DNA from: an uncultured Butyrivibrio sp.
GTDB taxonomy: Bacteria > Bacillota > Clostridia > Lachnospirales > Lachnospiraceae
DNA length: 17,967 nt
Reading direction: 5' to 3'
Assembly (NCBI GenBank): GCA_910577605.1
Contig: CAJTON010000016.1
Location: forward strand, 8,553 to 26,519
Position numbers and translations under genes: made by a program. Positions 7,503 through 14,384 of this stretch are shown here, piece by piece (the first letter of the stretch is position 1; each line of letters opens with the position of its first letter). The notes under the pieces are model-generated. The model was given only the letters and a program-made list of their open reading frames with translations, was not told the origin of the DNA and ran no database searches.

Positions 7503-7531
7503 ACTATACCATATATATCTTTCTCTGTCAA
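7503..7531 (-). promoter_or_regulatory. sigma-A type promoter of the his operon
   Basis: On the minus strand TTGACA (7526-7531) and TATAGT (7503-7508) are separated by exactly 17 bp. This is a near-perfect vegetative promoter pointing into hisZ. The -35 box overlaps the recU stop codon (7528-7530). The predicted start is near 7496-7497, giving a leader of about 50 nt. That is too short for a T-box, so control is more likely by a repressor or by enzyme feedback. Confidence 0.85.
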
Positions 7532-8055
7532 CCCCGTTCGTCAAGATCCATCTGAAGCTGTTCAAGATAATGCACGAGCACTCCGCTTTTCTGCCGTATT
7601 ATGTAGCGTCTGTCGATCTCTTTGTATTTGAAATGCTTTAAGCCTCCCGCCGCCGCCCTGTCCGTGAATTTTTTAACGTCCTTGAAGGGAATGTAATATC
7701 TCTCGTCCTTTGCCGTATAAAAAATTATCAGAAACGCCACGCCTCCCTGCTTTTCAAAATCCTCCATGAACTTGAGCTGATGCTCGTGAAGATTCTGGAG
7801 CGAAAAATTATCCGTCTTGCATTCTTTGGCGTCGAAGCACACGGGTATGCCCTGAACCGTTCCTATATAGTCCACCGTGCTTTTTTGGTCGAAATACGCT
7901 AAGGTTATATGCCTTGTTTCCTTGTCTATCGTTATAGGCGTAATCGGCGTCGGGACCTTCTGTATCAGCGCAAGCCCCTTCTCGCGGTAGACAGTATTGC
8001 TCATATTTATCATTTCTTCGAGGACCGAACCCCTCAAACCTCTTGATTCTGCCAT
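7528..8055 (-). CDS. recU: RecU-family Holliday junction resolvase
   Basis: A 175-residue protein of the RecU family, which binds and symmetrically cleaves Holliday junctions during recombinational repair and chromosome segregation in Firmicutes. Recognisable blocks are RGLRGSVLEEMIN (5-17), ALIQKVPTPITPI (29-41), STVDYIGTVQGIPVCFDAKE (59-78) and FSLQNLHEHQLKFMEDFEKQ (84-103). D62, D75 and K77 align with the catalytic D88, E101 and K103 of B. subtilis RecU; the central residue is Asp instead of Glu, a conservative change. It lacks part of the N-terminal extension of the 206-residue B. subtilis protein. The Shine-Dalgarno AAGGAG is 5 nt before the ATG. It is not next to a class A penicillin-binding protein gene as in Bacillus. 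It follows the NUDIX gene by 36 nt and its stop overlaps the his promoter. Confidence 0.88.
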   Translation of the reverse strand: MAESRGLRGSVLEEMINMSNTVYREKGLALIQKVPTPITPITIDKETRHITLAYFDQKSTVDYIGTVQGIPVCFDAKECKTDNFSLQNLHEHQLKFMEDFEKQGGVAFLIIFYTAKDERYYIPFKDVKKFTDRAAAGGLKHFKYKEIDRRYIIRQKSGVLVHYLEQLQMDLDERG

Positions 8056-8091
8056 TCTTCTCCTTATGAAAAATCCCTGTTTTGCACTCAG

Positions 8092-8577
8092 TCAGAAATT
8101 ATCTAATTCAGTAAAGATAACTCCGTCTTTAGCGGCGACTCCGCCGTATATCCTGTCATTGCTCATACCTTCTGATAAATAATGCCGCAGTACATACTTT
8201 GCTGTAAACGGCATTTCCAAATCGCCGATTTCATCAATTGAGAACCACCTAAGTATACCCTCGTTTGAGCTAACTGAAATATCCCTGTTTATTCTTGCAA
8301 AAAAATAATAGTTCTGTCTAATCTCTCCGTTGGTATTTCTTAATGTTATATACTTCAATTCCAAATTGGATAGTTCATCTTCAGTTATGCCTGTTTCCTC
8401 ATTTAATTCCCGTAAAACACATGCCCTTGCATCGTTCAGCTCAAATTCTTCAAAATGACCGCCCGCAGAGCCGGTCCATACGTTATTCACTACCCGGCTC
8501 CCCTGTCTGTATAAAAGCAAAACCTTATTATCTCTGAATAAATATATAGAGGTCATATTTCGCAGTCTGCCCAACAT
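8092..8577 (-). CDS. NUDIX hydrolase
   Basis: A 161-residue NUDIX-fold hydrolase that should cleave a nucleoside-diphosphate-linked substrate; the substrate cannot be told from sequence. The NUDIX box is at about 40-64, GHFEEFELNDARACVLREL followed by NEETGI. It has two more residues than the canonical G-x5-E-x7-REUxEExGU before the RE, and keeps the metal-binding RExxEE core. MTSIYLFRDNKVLLLYRQGS (8-27) forms the first strands, and FTAKYVLRHYLSEG lies near the C-terminus. I chose the ATG at 8575-8577 because GAGAGGTGG lies just upstream; Met8 is an alternative. The gene is clearly AT-richer than its neighbours (19 G/C in the 60 bases 8281-8340), suggesting acquisition together with the GNAT stump upstream. 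Confidence 0.9.
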   Translation of the reverse strand: MLGRLRNMTSIYLFRDNKVLLLYRQGSRVVNNVWTGSAGGHFEEFELNDARACVLRELNEETGITEDELSNLELKYITLRNTNGEIRQNYYFFARINRDISVSSNEGILRWFSIDEIGDLEMPFTAKYVLRHYLSEGMSNDRIYGGVAAKDGVIFTELDNF

Positions 8578-8590
8578 AGTCAGCCACCTC

Positions 8591-8788
8591 TCAGCCTAAA
8601 AGGGATTTGATTTTTCCCCACTCTTCTTTTAAAACAGAATAGCACACCGTATCGCTTTTATCACGGGCGTGTTTTCTTGATCTTCCTTCAAAAGTAAACG
8701 AACATTTTTCTAAAACCCGTATGCTCTCATTATTGTGTGACCGGACCCATGCGGCAATAACTGATAGATTCAATTTACTAAAACCATA
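8591..8788 (-). pseudogene. 3' remnant of a GNAT (RimJ/RimL-type) N-acetyltransferase gene
   Basis: The frame encodes only the C-terminal part of a GNAT acetyltransferase: FSKLNLSVIAAWVRSHNNES, then IRVLEKCSFTFEGRSRKH and a final YSVLKEEW. In intact members this block (acetyl-CoA-binding N-x-x-S plus the EKxGFxxEG strand) is the last third of a protein of about 170-180 residues. GNAT-like sequence reaches back to the TGA at 8789-8791, which is the stop codon of the pseudouridine synthase gene, and it continues in the same frame. No room remains for the N-terminal two-thirds. The only start candidate, a TTG at 8771-8773, has no Shine-Dalgarno. I take it as a deletion scar rather than a functional small gene. 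Confidence 0.72.
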
Positions 8789-9730
8789 TCAAATCTTTTG
8801 TTTCCATGGTATCTCCGTCCTGAAGCTTTTTCCCGAAAGATACGAAAGCGCGCCCTCCATATCCGGAAAAACGACTTCATAGGAATGAAGAAGCTGTCTT
8901 TTTATCCCGTATTCGGAATTAAGCCTGCGGTTTCCGTATTTCGGGTCGCCGAGTATCGGATGCCCGATTGAAGCAAGATGCGCCCGAAGCTGATGCGTCC
9001 TGCCTGTCACAAGCCTGAGCTTTAGAAGCGTAAACCCGCCTTTATGCGCAATAGGCTCATACTCCGTGACGATTTTGCTGCTTCCCGCAAATTCATGCTC
9101 CTCTACGCGGACCTTGTTCGCGCGTTCGTCCTTGCAAAGCCAGCCTTCTATTCTGCCGCTTTCGTTTATTGCGCCGCAGACCGCCGCGAGATAATATTTT
9201 TCGAGACTGCGGTTTCTGATGATCCCGGAAAGCCCCTGAAGCCCGGCGAGCGTTTTGCCGCCGAGCATAAGTCCCGAGGTGTTGCGGTCAAGCCTGTTGC
9301 AGAAGGCGGGAGTAAAAGCGATAAGACTTTCTTTCTTCATGCCGCTCGAAAGCAGATAGCTTATAAGATATTCGTTCATGCTCACGTCGTCGGGAGCCGC
9401 TTTCTGCGACAAAACTCCGGCGGGCTTGTCCGCCAGTATTATATTGTCGTCCTCGTATACTACGCAGAGAGCCGAGGAATCGGCTTTCGCGCTTCCTTCA
9501 GATATATTTTCGCCCGAAAATCTGGCGATCGTCTCGTCAGACATGAATACGCGTACCGAATCGCCGGAAACAAGAATTTCGCTTCCCTTTGCTTTCTTGC
9601 CGTTAAGCGTTATATTTTTGCAGCGAAGCTGCTTGTACAGAATACCGGTCGGCGCGTTTTTAAAAAGCTTGAACAGATATTTGTCGAAACGCTGTCCCGC
9701 GCCGTTTCGGTCAACGGTGTATATTTTCAT
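8789..9730 (-). CDS. RluA-family (RluC/RluD-like) pseudouridine synthase
   Basis: Converts uridine to pseudouridine in rRNA or tRNA; the exact target is not predictable. An S4 RNA-binding domain lies at about 13-75 (QRFDKYLFKLF, CKNITLNGKKA). The catalytic domain follows from about 88: VVYEDDNIILADKPAGVLSQ at 90-109 and the active-site block FCNRLDRNTSGLML at 143-156 with catalytic D148. Also present are LEKYYLAAVCG at 176-186, VTGRTHQLRAHLASIGHPIL at 241-260 and GDPKYGN at 261-267. The length of 313 residues is normal. The start lies 4 nt after the stop of the membrane-protein gene, with no obvious Shine-Dalgarno, so it probably depends on coupling. Its TGA is followed in the same frame by the GNAT remnant. 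Confidence 0.92.
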   Translation of the reverse strand: MKIYTVDRNGAGQRFDKYLFKLFKNAPTGILYKQLRCKNITLNGKKAKGSEILVSGDSVRVFMSDETIARFSGENISEGSAKADSSALCVVYEDDNIILADKPAGVLSQKAAPDDVSMNEYLISYLLSSGMKKESLIAFTPAFCNRLDRNTSGLMLGGKTLAGLQGLSGIIRNRSLEKYYLAAVCGAINESGRIEGWLCKDERANKVRVEEHEFAGSSKIVTEYEPIAHKGGFTLLKLRLVTGRTHQLRAHLASIGHPILGDPKYGNRRLNSEYGIKRQLLHSYEVVFPDMEGALSYLSGKSFRTEIPWKQKI

Positions 9731-9734
9731 GGCA

Positions 9735-10316
9735 TTACACGCTCATTATCGCTATTTTTTCAAAAATAAGGGAAATATGCTCCCTTTGTTCATCCGAAAG
9801 CTCCTGATTTCTGGCGGCTACCTGCTTAACGCGCTTCTTAAACTGCCCTAGATCCGTAAAAAGCTTGACTTTGGAATCAAATTCATAATAATTCAGGAAA
9901 TTGGTAACGCCCTTTTCAAACTTGTCCGGCTCGGACTTGGGATTGGCAGTGTACGCGATAATGCTGTCGTCGCTCCCGATCAAAAGATACATTATCTCAA
10001 AGCTTTTTTCCTGCGCGGTGACCATAAGCTCGCAGTAAAGCTTAAGCGGGGCGCAGAGTGCGCAAAGCTCCTTGTATTCCTCCTCCGGCGCGTTGCATTT
10101 CCACGGCAGAAGAAGATACTGCACAAAAATCTTGGCTGTCGGCAGTATCACGAGTACGGCGAGTATCGTTATGTAATTTTTGGCTGTTACGTAGATAAGA
10201 AAACCTGTCAGATATATCAAAGCCATCAAAAGAAAGCCGCAAAGCGAGCCGACGCCGAGTTTTATCTTGCGCGAGCGCAGATAACCGCGCTCGCCCTTTG
10301 AAATATATTTGCGCAT
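9735..10316 (-). CDS. hypothetical membrane protein with two N-terminal transmembrane helices
   Basis: I do not recognise the family of this 193-residue protein. It has a positively charged N-terminus (residues 2-19, several Lys/Arg), two closely spaced hydrophobic segments at about 21-44 and 47-70, and then a soluble, mostly charged region of about 120 residues. By the positive-inside rule, both termini should be cytoplasmic. There are no obvious catalytic motifs; the region ELCALCAPLKLYCELM (83-98) contains three of its cysteines. It starts 5 nt after the SDR stop with AGAGG upstream, and is followed 4 nt later by the pseudouridine synthase gene, so the three genes form one unit. The context gives no clear functional hint. 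Confidence 0.8.
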   Translation of the reverse strand: MRKYISKGERGYLRSRKIKLGVGSLCGFLLMALIYLTGFLIYVTAKNYITILAVLVILPTAKIFVQYLLLPWKCNAPEEEYKELCALCAPLKLYCELMVTAQEKSFEIMYLLIGSDDSIIAYTANPKSEPDKFEKGVTNFLNYYEFDSKVKLFTDLGQFKKRVKQVAARNQELSDEQREHISLIFEKIAIMSV

Positions 10317-10321
10317 TTTTT

Positions 10322-11077
10322 TCAGCCTCTCTTAAAAAAGTTCATGATAAGACCGTTCGGCACGACCTTGGAGGCTACGCGGGCGGATTTCATAGCCGCG
10401 CCGTATACGCTTATATCGTTGCCCATAGCCGCGTCCTTTATCGCAAGCGCGACTACCTTCTGCGGGTCGGCGCGGAATTTTTTCTTAAAGCTCTGCCCCT
10501 GCGCGTCCCCCGCTATGTCGAAAAATTCCGTGTCCACAGGACCCGGGCATACCGACGTTACAGTGATCTTGCGGTCTTTAAGCTCCGCGTGCAGCGCTCT
10601 CGAATAGCTCAGCACATAAGCCTTGGTCGCCGCATACACGTTAAAAAACGGCTGCGGGGCGAACGCCGCCGCCGAGGCCACGTTTATGATGCGGCTGTGG
10701 TTTGATATGAACGGCAGGCAGATTCCGGTAAAAAGAGTGAGCGCCTTGCAGTTGAGGTCGATCATGCCGCACTGTTCATCCAGAGAAAGCTCGTCAAAGC
10801 GTCCTATTTTTCCGTAGCCCGCGCAGTTTACGAGCAGCTTTATATCGGGCGCAAGCTCCGAGAGCTTTTCTTTAAATTTCTCCATATCTCCCGCGTCCGT
10901 CATATCCATCGCGAAAATCCGCGCCGGAATTTTTATCTCGTCTTTAAGTTTTTCAAGGCGGTCCTCTCTTCTGGCGATTATCCAGATCTCGTCAAGCTTG
11001 CCGTATTTGGCGCTTATCTGACGTGCAAATTCCATTCCGAGCCCCGACGAGGCTCCGGTTACAACTGCTGCTTTCAT
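10322..11077 (-). CDS. short-chain dehydrogenase/reductase (SDR) family oxidoreductase
   Basis: A classical SDR of normal length (251 residues), using NAD(P)H to interconvert an alcohol and a carbonyl; the substrate is unknown. Visible elements are the nucleotide-binding TGASSGLG at 7-14, the RRE(D)R cluster at 36-40 which would favour NADPH, NCAGYG at 84-89, and the catalytic set N109 (LNCK), S135 (VASAAAF), Y148 and K152 (VYAATKAY). PGPVDTEF follows at 179-186. It resembles the DltE/YdfG-like branch. The start has a strong AGGAGG Shine-Dalgarno and a candidate extended -10 promoter upstream. It is the first gene of a unit with the membrane protein and the pseudouridine synthase. Confidence 0.92.
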   Translation of the reverse strand: MKAAVVTGASSGLGMEFARQISAKYGKLDEIWIIARREDRLEKLKDEIKIPARIFAMDMTDAGDMEKFKEKLSELAPDIKLLVNCAGYGKIGRFDELSLDEQCGMIDLNCKALTLFTGICLPFISNHSRIINVASAAAFAPQPFFNVYAATKAYVLSYSRALHAELKDRKITVTSVCPGPVDTEFFDIAGDAQGQSFKKKFRADPQKVVALAIKDAAMGNDISVYGAAMKSARVASKVVPNGLIMNFFKRG

Positions 11078-11107
11078 ATTGTCCCTCCTAAATTTATATT
11101 AAAAGCT

Positions 11108-11134
11108 TTTATAGCAAATCGCCGCCGAACACAA
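11108..11134 (-). promoter_or_regulatory. candidate extended -10 promoter of the SDR gene
   Basis: On the minus strand TGCTATAAA (11108-11116) fits an extended -10 element. A weak -35-like TTGTGT lies at 11129-11134, with a 15-bp spacer. It would give a leader of about 20-25 nt before the SDR ATG. The -35 match and short spacer are poor, so the call rests mainly on the TGnTATAAA element. Confidence 0.4.
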
Positions 11135-11142
11135 ATTTCAAT

Positions 11143-11526
11143 TCACAGATTCCCTTTGTCCATTTCCGTGACAAATTCTTCAAATGTTCTTCCGGCGTAA
11201 AGTATATCCTCTTCACATATCGAGCATGAATCGACAGCGCAGTATGATTTCTTTACTGAATTATACCCAAACAGCGTTCCGCCCAAATCAGTTGCGAAAA
11301 TAAAAATGTCGTTAAGATACTCAGGTATTTCATAGTCATTATTAAATTCCTCTAATTCCTCCAGCTTTACCAGCTGCATATAAGAATTTCTGCCGACATT
11401 TCCCTCTCCGCCGTTGTGCCTGCGCATGAACTCAAGATAATCGTCGGGAACGGGAACACCGTTGACCTCGCGTATCACATGATCCGCAGCCTCGTTAAAT
11501 TCAAATTCCTTAAACATTTCATCCAT
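11143..11526 (-). CDS. SMI1/KNR4 (SUKH) family protein
   Basis: A 127-residue SUKH-superfamily protein. Members include yeast Smi1/Knr4 and many bacterial immunity proteins that neutralise polymorphic (contact-dependent) nuclease toxins. The typical pattern is seen: VPDDYLEFMRRHNGGEG at 26-42, YMQLVKLEELEEFNNDY at 49-65, the FATDLGGTLFGYN strand pair at 77-89 and a C-terminal TFEEFVTEM segment. No toxin gene lies beside it, so it is an orphan here and its role is open. The gene is AT-rich compared with its neighbours (20 G/C in the 60 bases 11281-11340), suggesting horizontal gain. It follows the HAD gene by 31 nt, with a weak AAAGGCGA Shine-Dalgarno. Confidence 0.85.
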   Translation of the reverse strand: MDEMFKEFEFNEAADHVIREVNGVPVPDDYLEFMRRHNGGEGNVGRNSYMQLVKLEELEEFNNDYEIPEYLNDIFIFATDLGGTLFGYNSVKKSYCAVDSCSICEEDILYAGRTFEEFVTEMDKGNL

Positions 11527-11557
11527 AATATCGCCTTTTTAACCCCTTGTGTTCCGG

Positions 11558-12217
11558 TTATGATATGTCGCGAAAATCTTCTATGTAGTAATCCGCCGTC
11601 CGGCGTTTCTCCCCGTCGCAGTCCTCCGAGTATTTGTCGTAGACCGCGCATACCTTCATTCCGGCGTTGTGCCCCGCCATTATTCCGGGAATTATATCCT
11701 CGAAAACAAGGCATTTGTCCGGCTCCACCTCGCAGTCCTCGGCGCACTTCAGATATACGTCGGGAGCCGGTTTCCCCGCGCCGACGTCGCAGCCCGTGAC
11801 CACGGTGTCAAAATACTGCGCCACCCCTAGAGATTCAAGACAGCACTTGACAAGCTCGATCGAATTGCTCGTCGCGATTCCCGTTTTTATCCCGTCCCTT
11901 TTAAGCTCCGTTAAAAACTCCATGACTCCCGGCTTTAAAGGCACTTCGTTACGGTATTTATCCATTGCCATTTCATTCCAGATCTCTTTTATCTCGTCCG
12001 CGGACTCCGGCAGTCCGAAGCGCTCTTTAAAATAAACGGCAGTCTGTGAAAAGCACATTCCCTCTATCTGCTCCTGAAGTCCCTCCGGCAGAGCTATACC
12101 CCTCTGCCCCAGAAATTCTATATCTATATCCTGCCACATCCACATGGAATCGAGTATCGTTCCGTCCATATCAAAAAAACAAGCCTCAATTCCCTCAAGA
12201 TAGGTTTTTTTAAGCAT
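11558..12217 (-). CDS. HAD-superfamily hydrolase, beta-phosphoglucomutase/phosphatase type
   Basis: A subfamily IA HAD hydrolase (219 residues with this start). All four motifs are present: FFDMDGTILDS with the nucleophile D16 and acid/base D18, then ATSNS (motif II), GAGKPAPDVYL with its lysine (motif III) and VFEDIIPGI (motif IV). A helical cap lies between motifs I and II. The substrate is probably a small phosphorylated metabolite, but sugar phosphate, phosphoglycolate or FMN cannot be separated. The frame is open upstream to a TTG at 12293-12295. I prefer the ATG at 12215-12217 because GAAAGGAA lies about 9 nt before it and the family usually begins just before the DxDGT motif. It lies 74 nt after the pseudouridine synthase gene. 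Confidence 0.9.
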   Translation of the reverse strand: MLKKTYLEGIEACFFDMDGTILDSMWMWQDIDIEFLGQRGIALPEGLQEQIEGMCFSQTAVYFKERFGLPESADEIKEIWNEMAMDKYRNEVPLKPGVMEFLTELKRDGIKTGIATSNSIELVKCCLESLGVAQYFDTVVTGCDVGAGKPAPDVYLKCAEDCEVEPDKCLVFEDIIPGIMAGHNAGMKVCAVYDKYSEDCDGEKRRTADYYIEDFRDIS

Positions 12218-12260
12218 AACACGCAGTTCCTTTCGTTTCAATGCCGCTACGACATTTTCC

Positions 12261-12273
12261 GGCGCACAGCGCC
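12261..12273 (-). other. short GC hairpin in the gap before the HAD gene
   Basis: GGCGC-TGT-GCGCC forms a perfect 5-bp stem with a 3-nt loop in the 74-nt gap between the RsuA-type gene and the HAD gene. It is not followed by a run of T on the minus strand, so it is not a good intrinsic terminator. It may be an RNA-processing or attenuating hairpin, or chance. Confidence 0.3.
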
Positions 12274-12291
12274 CCCAGCACGGGACTTTTT

Positions 12292-13002
12292 TCAAAAACT
12301 TTTCAACTCCAAAAGCTCATCATTCGTAAGCGCCCTGTACTCTCCGGGCTTAAGCTCAGCGGGCAGCGAAAGATTTCCCATTCTTATCCTTTTCAAATAA
12401 GTCACAACACAGCCGCACGCCTCCATCATTCTTTTGACTTGATGAAATTTGCCCTCGTGTATCGTGAGATACGCCTCGGACGCCGGACCGCTCTCAATGA
12501 TCTCGAGCTTGCCGGGAAGAGCCGTAAAATCCTCATCTACGCGCAGTCCGTCAGCGATCAGCTTTGCGTGTCCGTCGGTAAGCTCTCCGTCAACGCGCAG
12601 AAAATATGTCTTATCCACATGACCGCGCGGAGAAAGCAGCCTGTGCGCAAGCTGTCCGTCGTTGGTTATCAGCAGAAGCCCCTCCGTATCCTTATCGAGC
12701 CTTCCGACCGGAAAAAGGTCGTCCCTGCGGCTTTCTATAAGGTCGAGTACGGTCTTTTCCCTCGAATCTCCGGTAGCCGAGATAACTCCGGACGGCTTGT
12801 TCAGGATATAATATTCAAACTCGGCGTAGCTTATCCTCGCACCGTCAATCTCTACAATGTCAAGCTCCGTGTCGGCTTTGTCGCCGGGAGTCCTCACCTT
12901 GTTCCCGTTTACGGAAACAAGCCCTTTTTTGATATATTCTTTGATCTCGTTTCGGCTGCCCTGCCCCATATCGGCAAGAAATTTGTCTATTCTCAATTTC
13001 AT
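12292..13002 (-). CDS. RsuA/RluB/RluF-family pseudouridine synthase
   Basis: A 236-residue rRNA pseudouridine synthase of the RsuA group. An S4 domain lies at about 1-50 (LRIDKFLADMGQGSRNEIKE). The catalytic domain has YYILNKPSGVISAT at 64-77 and the signature VGRLDKDTEGLLLITNDG at 99-116 with catalytic D103. Also conserved are VDKTYFLRVDGEL and HEGKFHQVKRMMEACG. The frame is open further upstream, but those codons lie inside the methyltransferase gene. The ATG at 13000-13002 overlaps the upstream stop as TAATG, has GGAG 9 nt upstream, and starts exactly at the S4 domain. The target uridine cannot be assigned. Coupling with the rRNA methyltransferase suggests a shared role in ribosome maturation. 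Confidence 0.93.
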   Translation of the reverse strand: MKLRIDKFLADMGQGSRNEIKEYIKKGLVSVNGNKVRTPGDKADTELDIVEIDGARISYAEFEYYILNKPSGVISATGDSREKTVLDLIESRRDDLFPVGRLDKDTEGLLLITNDGQLAHRLLSPRGHVDKTYFLRVDGELTDGHAKLIADGLRVDEDFTALPGKLEIIESGPASEAYLTIHEGKFHQVKRMMEACGCVVTYLKRIRMGNLSLPAELKPGEYRALTNDELLELKSF

Positions 13003-14348
13003 TACATCCATCTCCAGCCGGGCAGGTATCTGTTCTTTATCGTAAGTCCGTTCAGTCTTCCCCATCCGAGCGGGTATCCGTCCGCCGCCACAAGCACGTT
13101 TTTGCCTTTGCCGCGAAGCTCGGACTCTCTGATCTCTATGGTTTCGCCCTTCAGATATTTGATGATTCTTACATCGTCGCTTTTAAGGTTGGCGACCGTG
13201 CTGTAATCTCCGCAGCTTAGCGCCATGGCAAGCGCCTGACTCGGCTCAAAGCGGTTTTTCTTAAGCTCTCCCATAAAAAGACCCGTCCGCATAACGCGAA
13301 GCCCTTTAGCAAGCTTTGCGCCTTCGGGCAGCGCATACGCTCGCTCGCCCATGACCGTGACCCTGTCAAAAGAACGGTCAAATTCTTCAAGAAATTCCTC
13401 AAGCTCCGGGGGCAGTCTTTTTGCGGACGGAACAAAAGGCTCAAAGCGTTCCGTTTCCGAAACGCCTGATTTCCTCAAAAGAGCAACAAAATGACCCTCT
13501 CCTTTGATCCTGTGCGGAAAGAGCCTCACGGCCTCCTCCATACCGAACGCTCTTGCAAAGCCCTCGTATTCATGTATTTTCTCAAGCCGGAATTCGGGGT
13601 GGGCTTCAAGGAAGAAGTTTATGTTGTCCTCATCTTCTTCTTTGGAAAAAGTACAGGTGGAATAAACCATATATCCGCCGTCTTTGAGCATTTTGGCGGC
13701 GGATTCCAGTATACCTCTCTGGATCGGCGCGAAATATTCCGGTCCCTGGCTTTCCCAGCTTTTTATGAGCTTACTGTCCTTTCTGAACATTCCCTCGCCC
13801 GAGCAAGGAGCGTCCACAAGTATCTTGTCAAAAAAACAAGGGAACGCGGCGGCGAGTTTTTCGGGATATTCACAGGTGACAAGCGCGTTGCCGATGCCGA
13901 AAATCTCTATATTTTTGAGCAGAGCTTTGGCCCTCGACGCGCTTATGTCGTTGGATACCAAAAGTCCTGTGCCTCCAAGCTTCGCGCCGAGTTCTGTGCT
14001 TTTGCCGCCCGGCGCCGCGCACAGATCAAGGACTTTGTCGCCCTCCCTGACGGGCAGAATATCCGCGGGAGTCATTGCGCTCGGCTCCTGAAGATAATAC
14101 AGTCCGGCAAAATAATGCGGATGCTTCGCCGGCTTATCCTCGCCGGAATAATAAAATCCGTTTTTTATCCACGGAACGGGCGTAAGCTCAAAAGGAGTTA
14201 TCTTGAGGAAATCCTCGACCGTTATTTTGGCGGTGTTCACCCGCAGCCCGTAAAGCCTCGGCTCGTCAAAGCTCGCGAGATATTCCGAAAATCCGGATTC
14301 GCCAAGAAGTTTTTTCATAGAATCAGTATATCTGTCAGGTAATTTCAT
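13002..14348 (-). CDS. RsmF/RsmB-like (NOL1/NOP2/Sun) rRNA m5C methyltransferase
   Basis: A 448-residue SAM-dependent RNA cytosine-5 methyltransferase. An N-terminal NOP2/Sun region (about 1-100, LRVNTAKITVEDFL) precedes the Rossmann core with the SAM-binding DLCAAPGGKS at 108-117. The two catalytic cysteines are C182 in VDAPCSGEGMF and C232 in YSTCTFSKEEDE. After about residue 300 comes a C-terminal region like that of YebU/RsmF (E. coli 479 residues), probably for RNA binding. I therefore favour an RsmF-type enzyme acting on 16S rRNA over RsmB, which has an N-terminal NusB-like domain not seen here. The start has GGAG 6 nt before the ATG. The upstream protease gene ends 36 nt away with no terminator between. 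Confidence 0.92.
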   Translation of the reverse strand: MKLPDRYTDSMKKLLGESGFSEYLASFDEPRLYGLRVNTAKITVEDFLKITPFELTPVPWIKNGFYYSGEDKPAKHPHYFAGLYYLQEPSAMTPADILPVREGDKVLDLCAAPGGKSTELGAKLGGTGLLVSNDISASRAKALLKNIEIFGIGNALVTCEYPEKLAAAFPCFFDKILVDAPCSGEGMFRKDSKLIKSWESQGPEYFAPIQRGILESAAKMLKDGGYMVYSTCTFSKEEDEDNINFFLEAHPEFRLEKIHEYEGFARAFGMEEAVRLFPHRIKGEGHFVALLRKSGVSETERFEPFVPSAKRLPPELEEFLEEFDRSFDRVTVMGERAYALPEGAKLAKGLRVMRTGLFMGELKKNRFEPSQALAMALSCGDYSTVANLKSDDVRIIKYLKGETIEIRESELRGKGKNVLVAADGYPLGWGRLNGLTIKNRYLPGWRWM

Positions 14349-14384
14349 TTTTTTCTCCGCATAAAACCGTATTCTGCCACGGCG

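Noticed and set aside
12261..12273. Intrinsic terminator before the HAD gene
   Set aside because: The 5-bp GC hairpin is not followed by a T-run on the transcribed strand.
12218..12295. N-terminal extension of the HAD protein from a TTG
   Set aside because: The TTG has no ribosome binding site and overlaps the previous gene's end; the ATG at 12217 has GAAAGGAA at good spacing.
13003..13065. Upstream extension of the RsuA-type pseudouridine synthase
   Set aside because: These codons are inside the methyltransferase gene; the S4 domain begins at the TAATG start at 13002.
12241..13206. 321-residue plus-strand open frame
   Set aside because: Antisense to the RsuA-type synthase and parts of its neighbours; the sequence is basic and lacks any motif, as expected of a shadow.
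13491..14342. 283-residue plus-strand open frame
   Set aside because: Fully antisense to the rRNA methyltransferase gene, whose motifs are clear on the minus strand.
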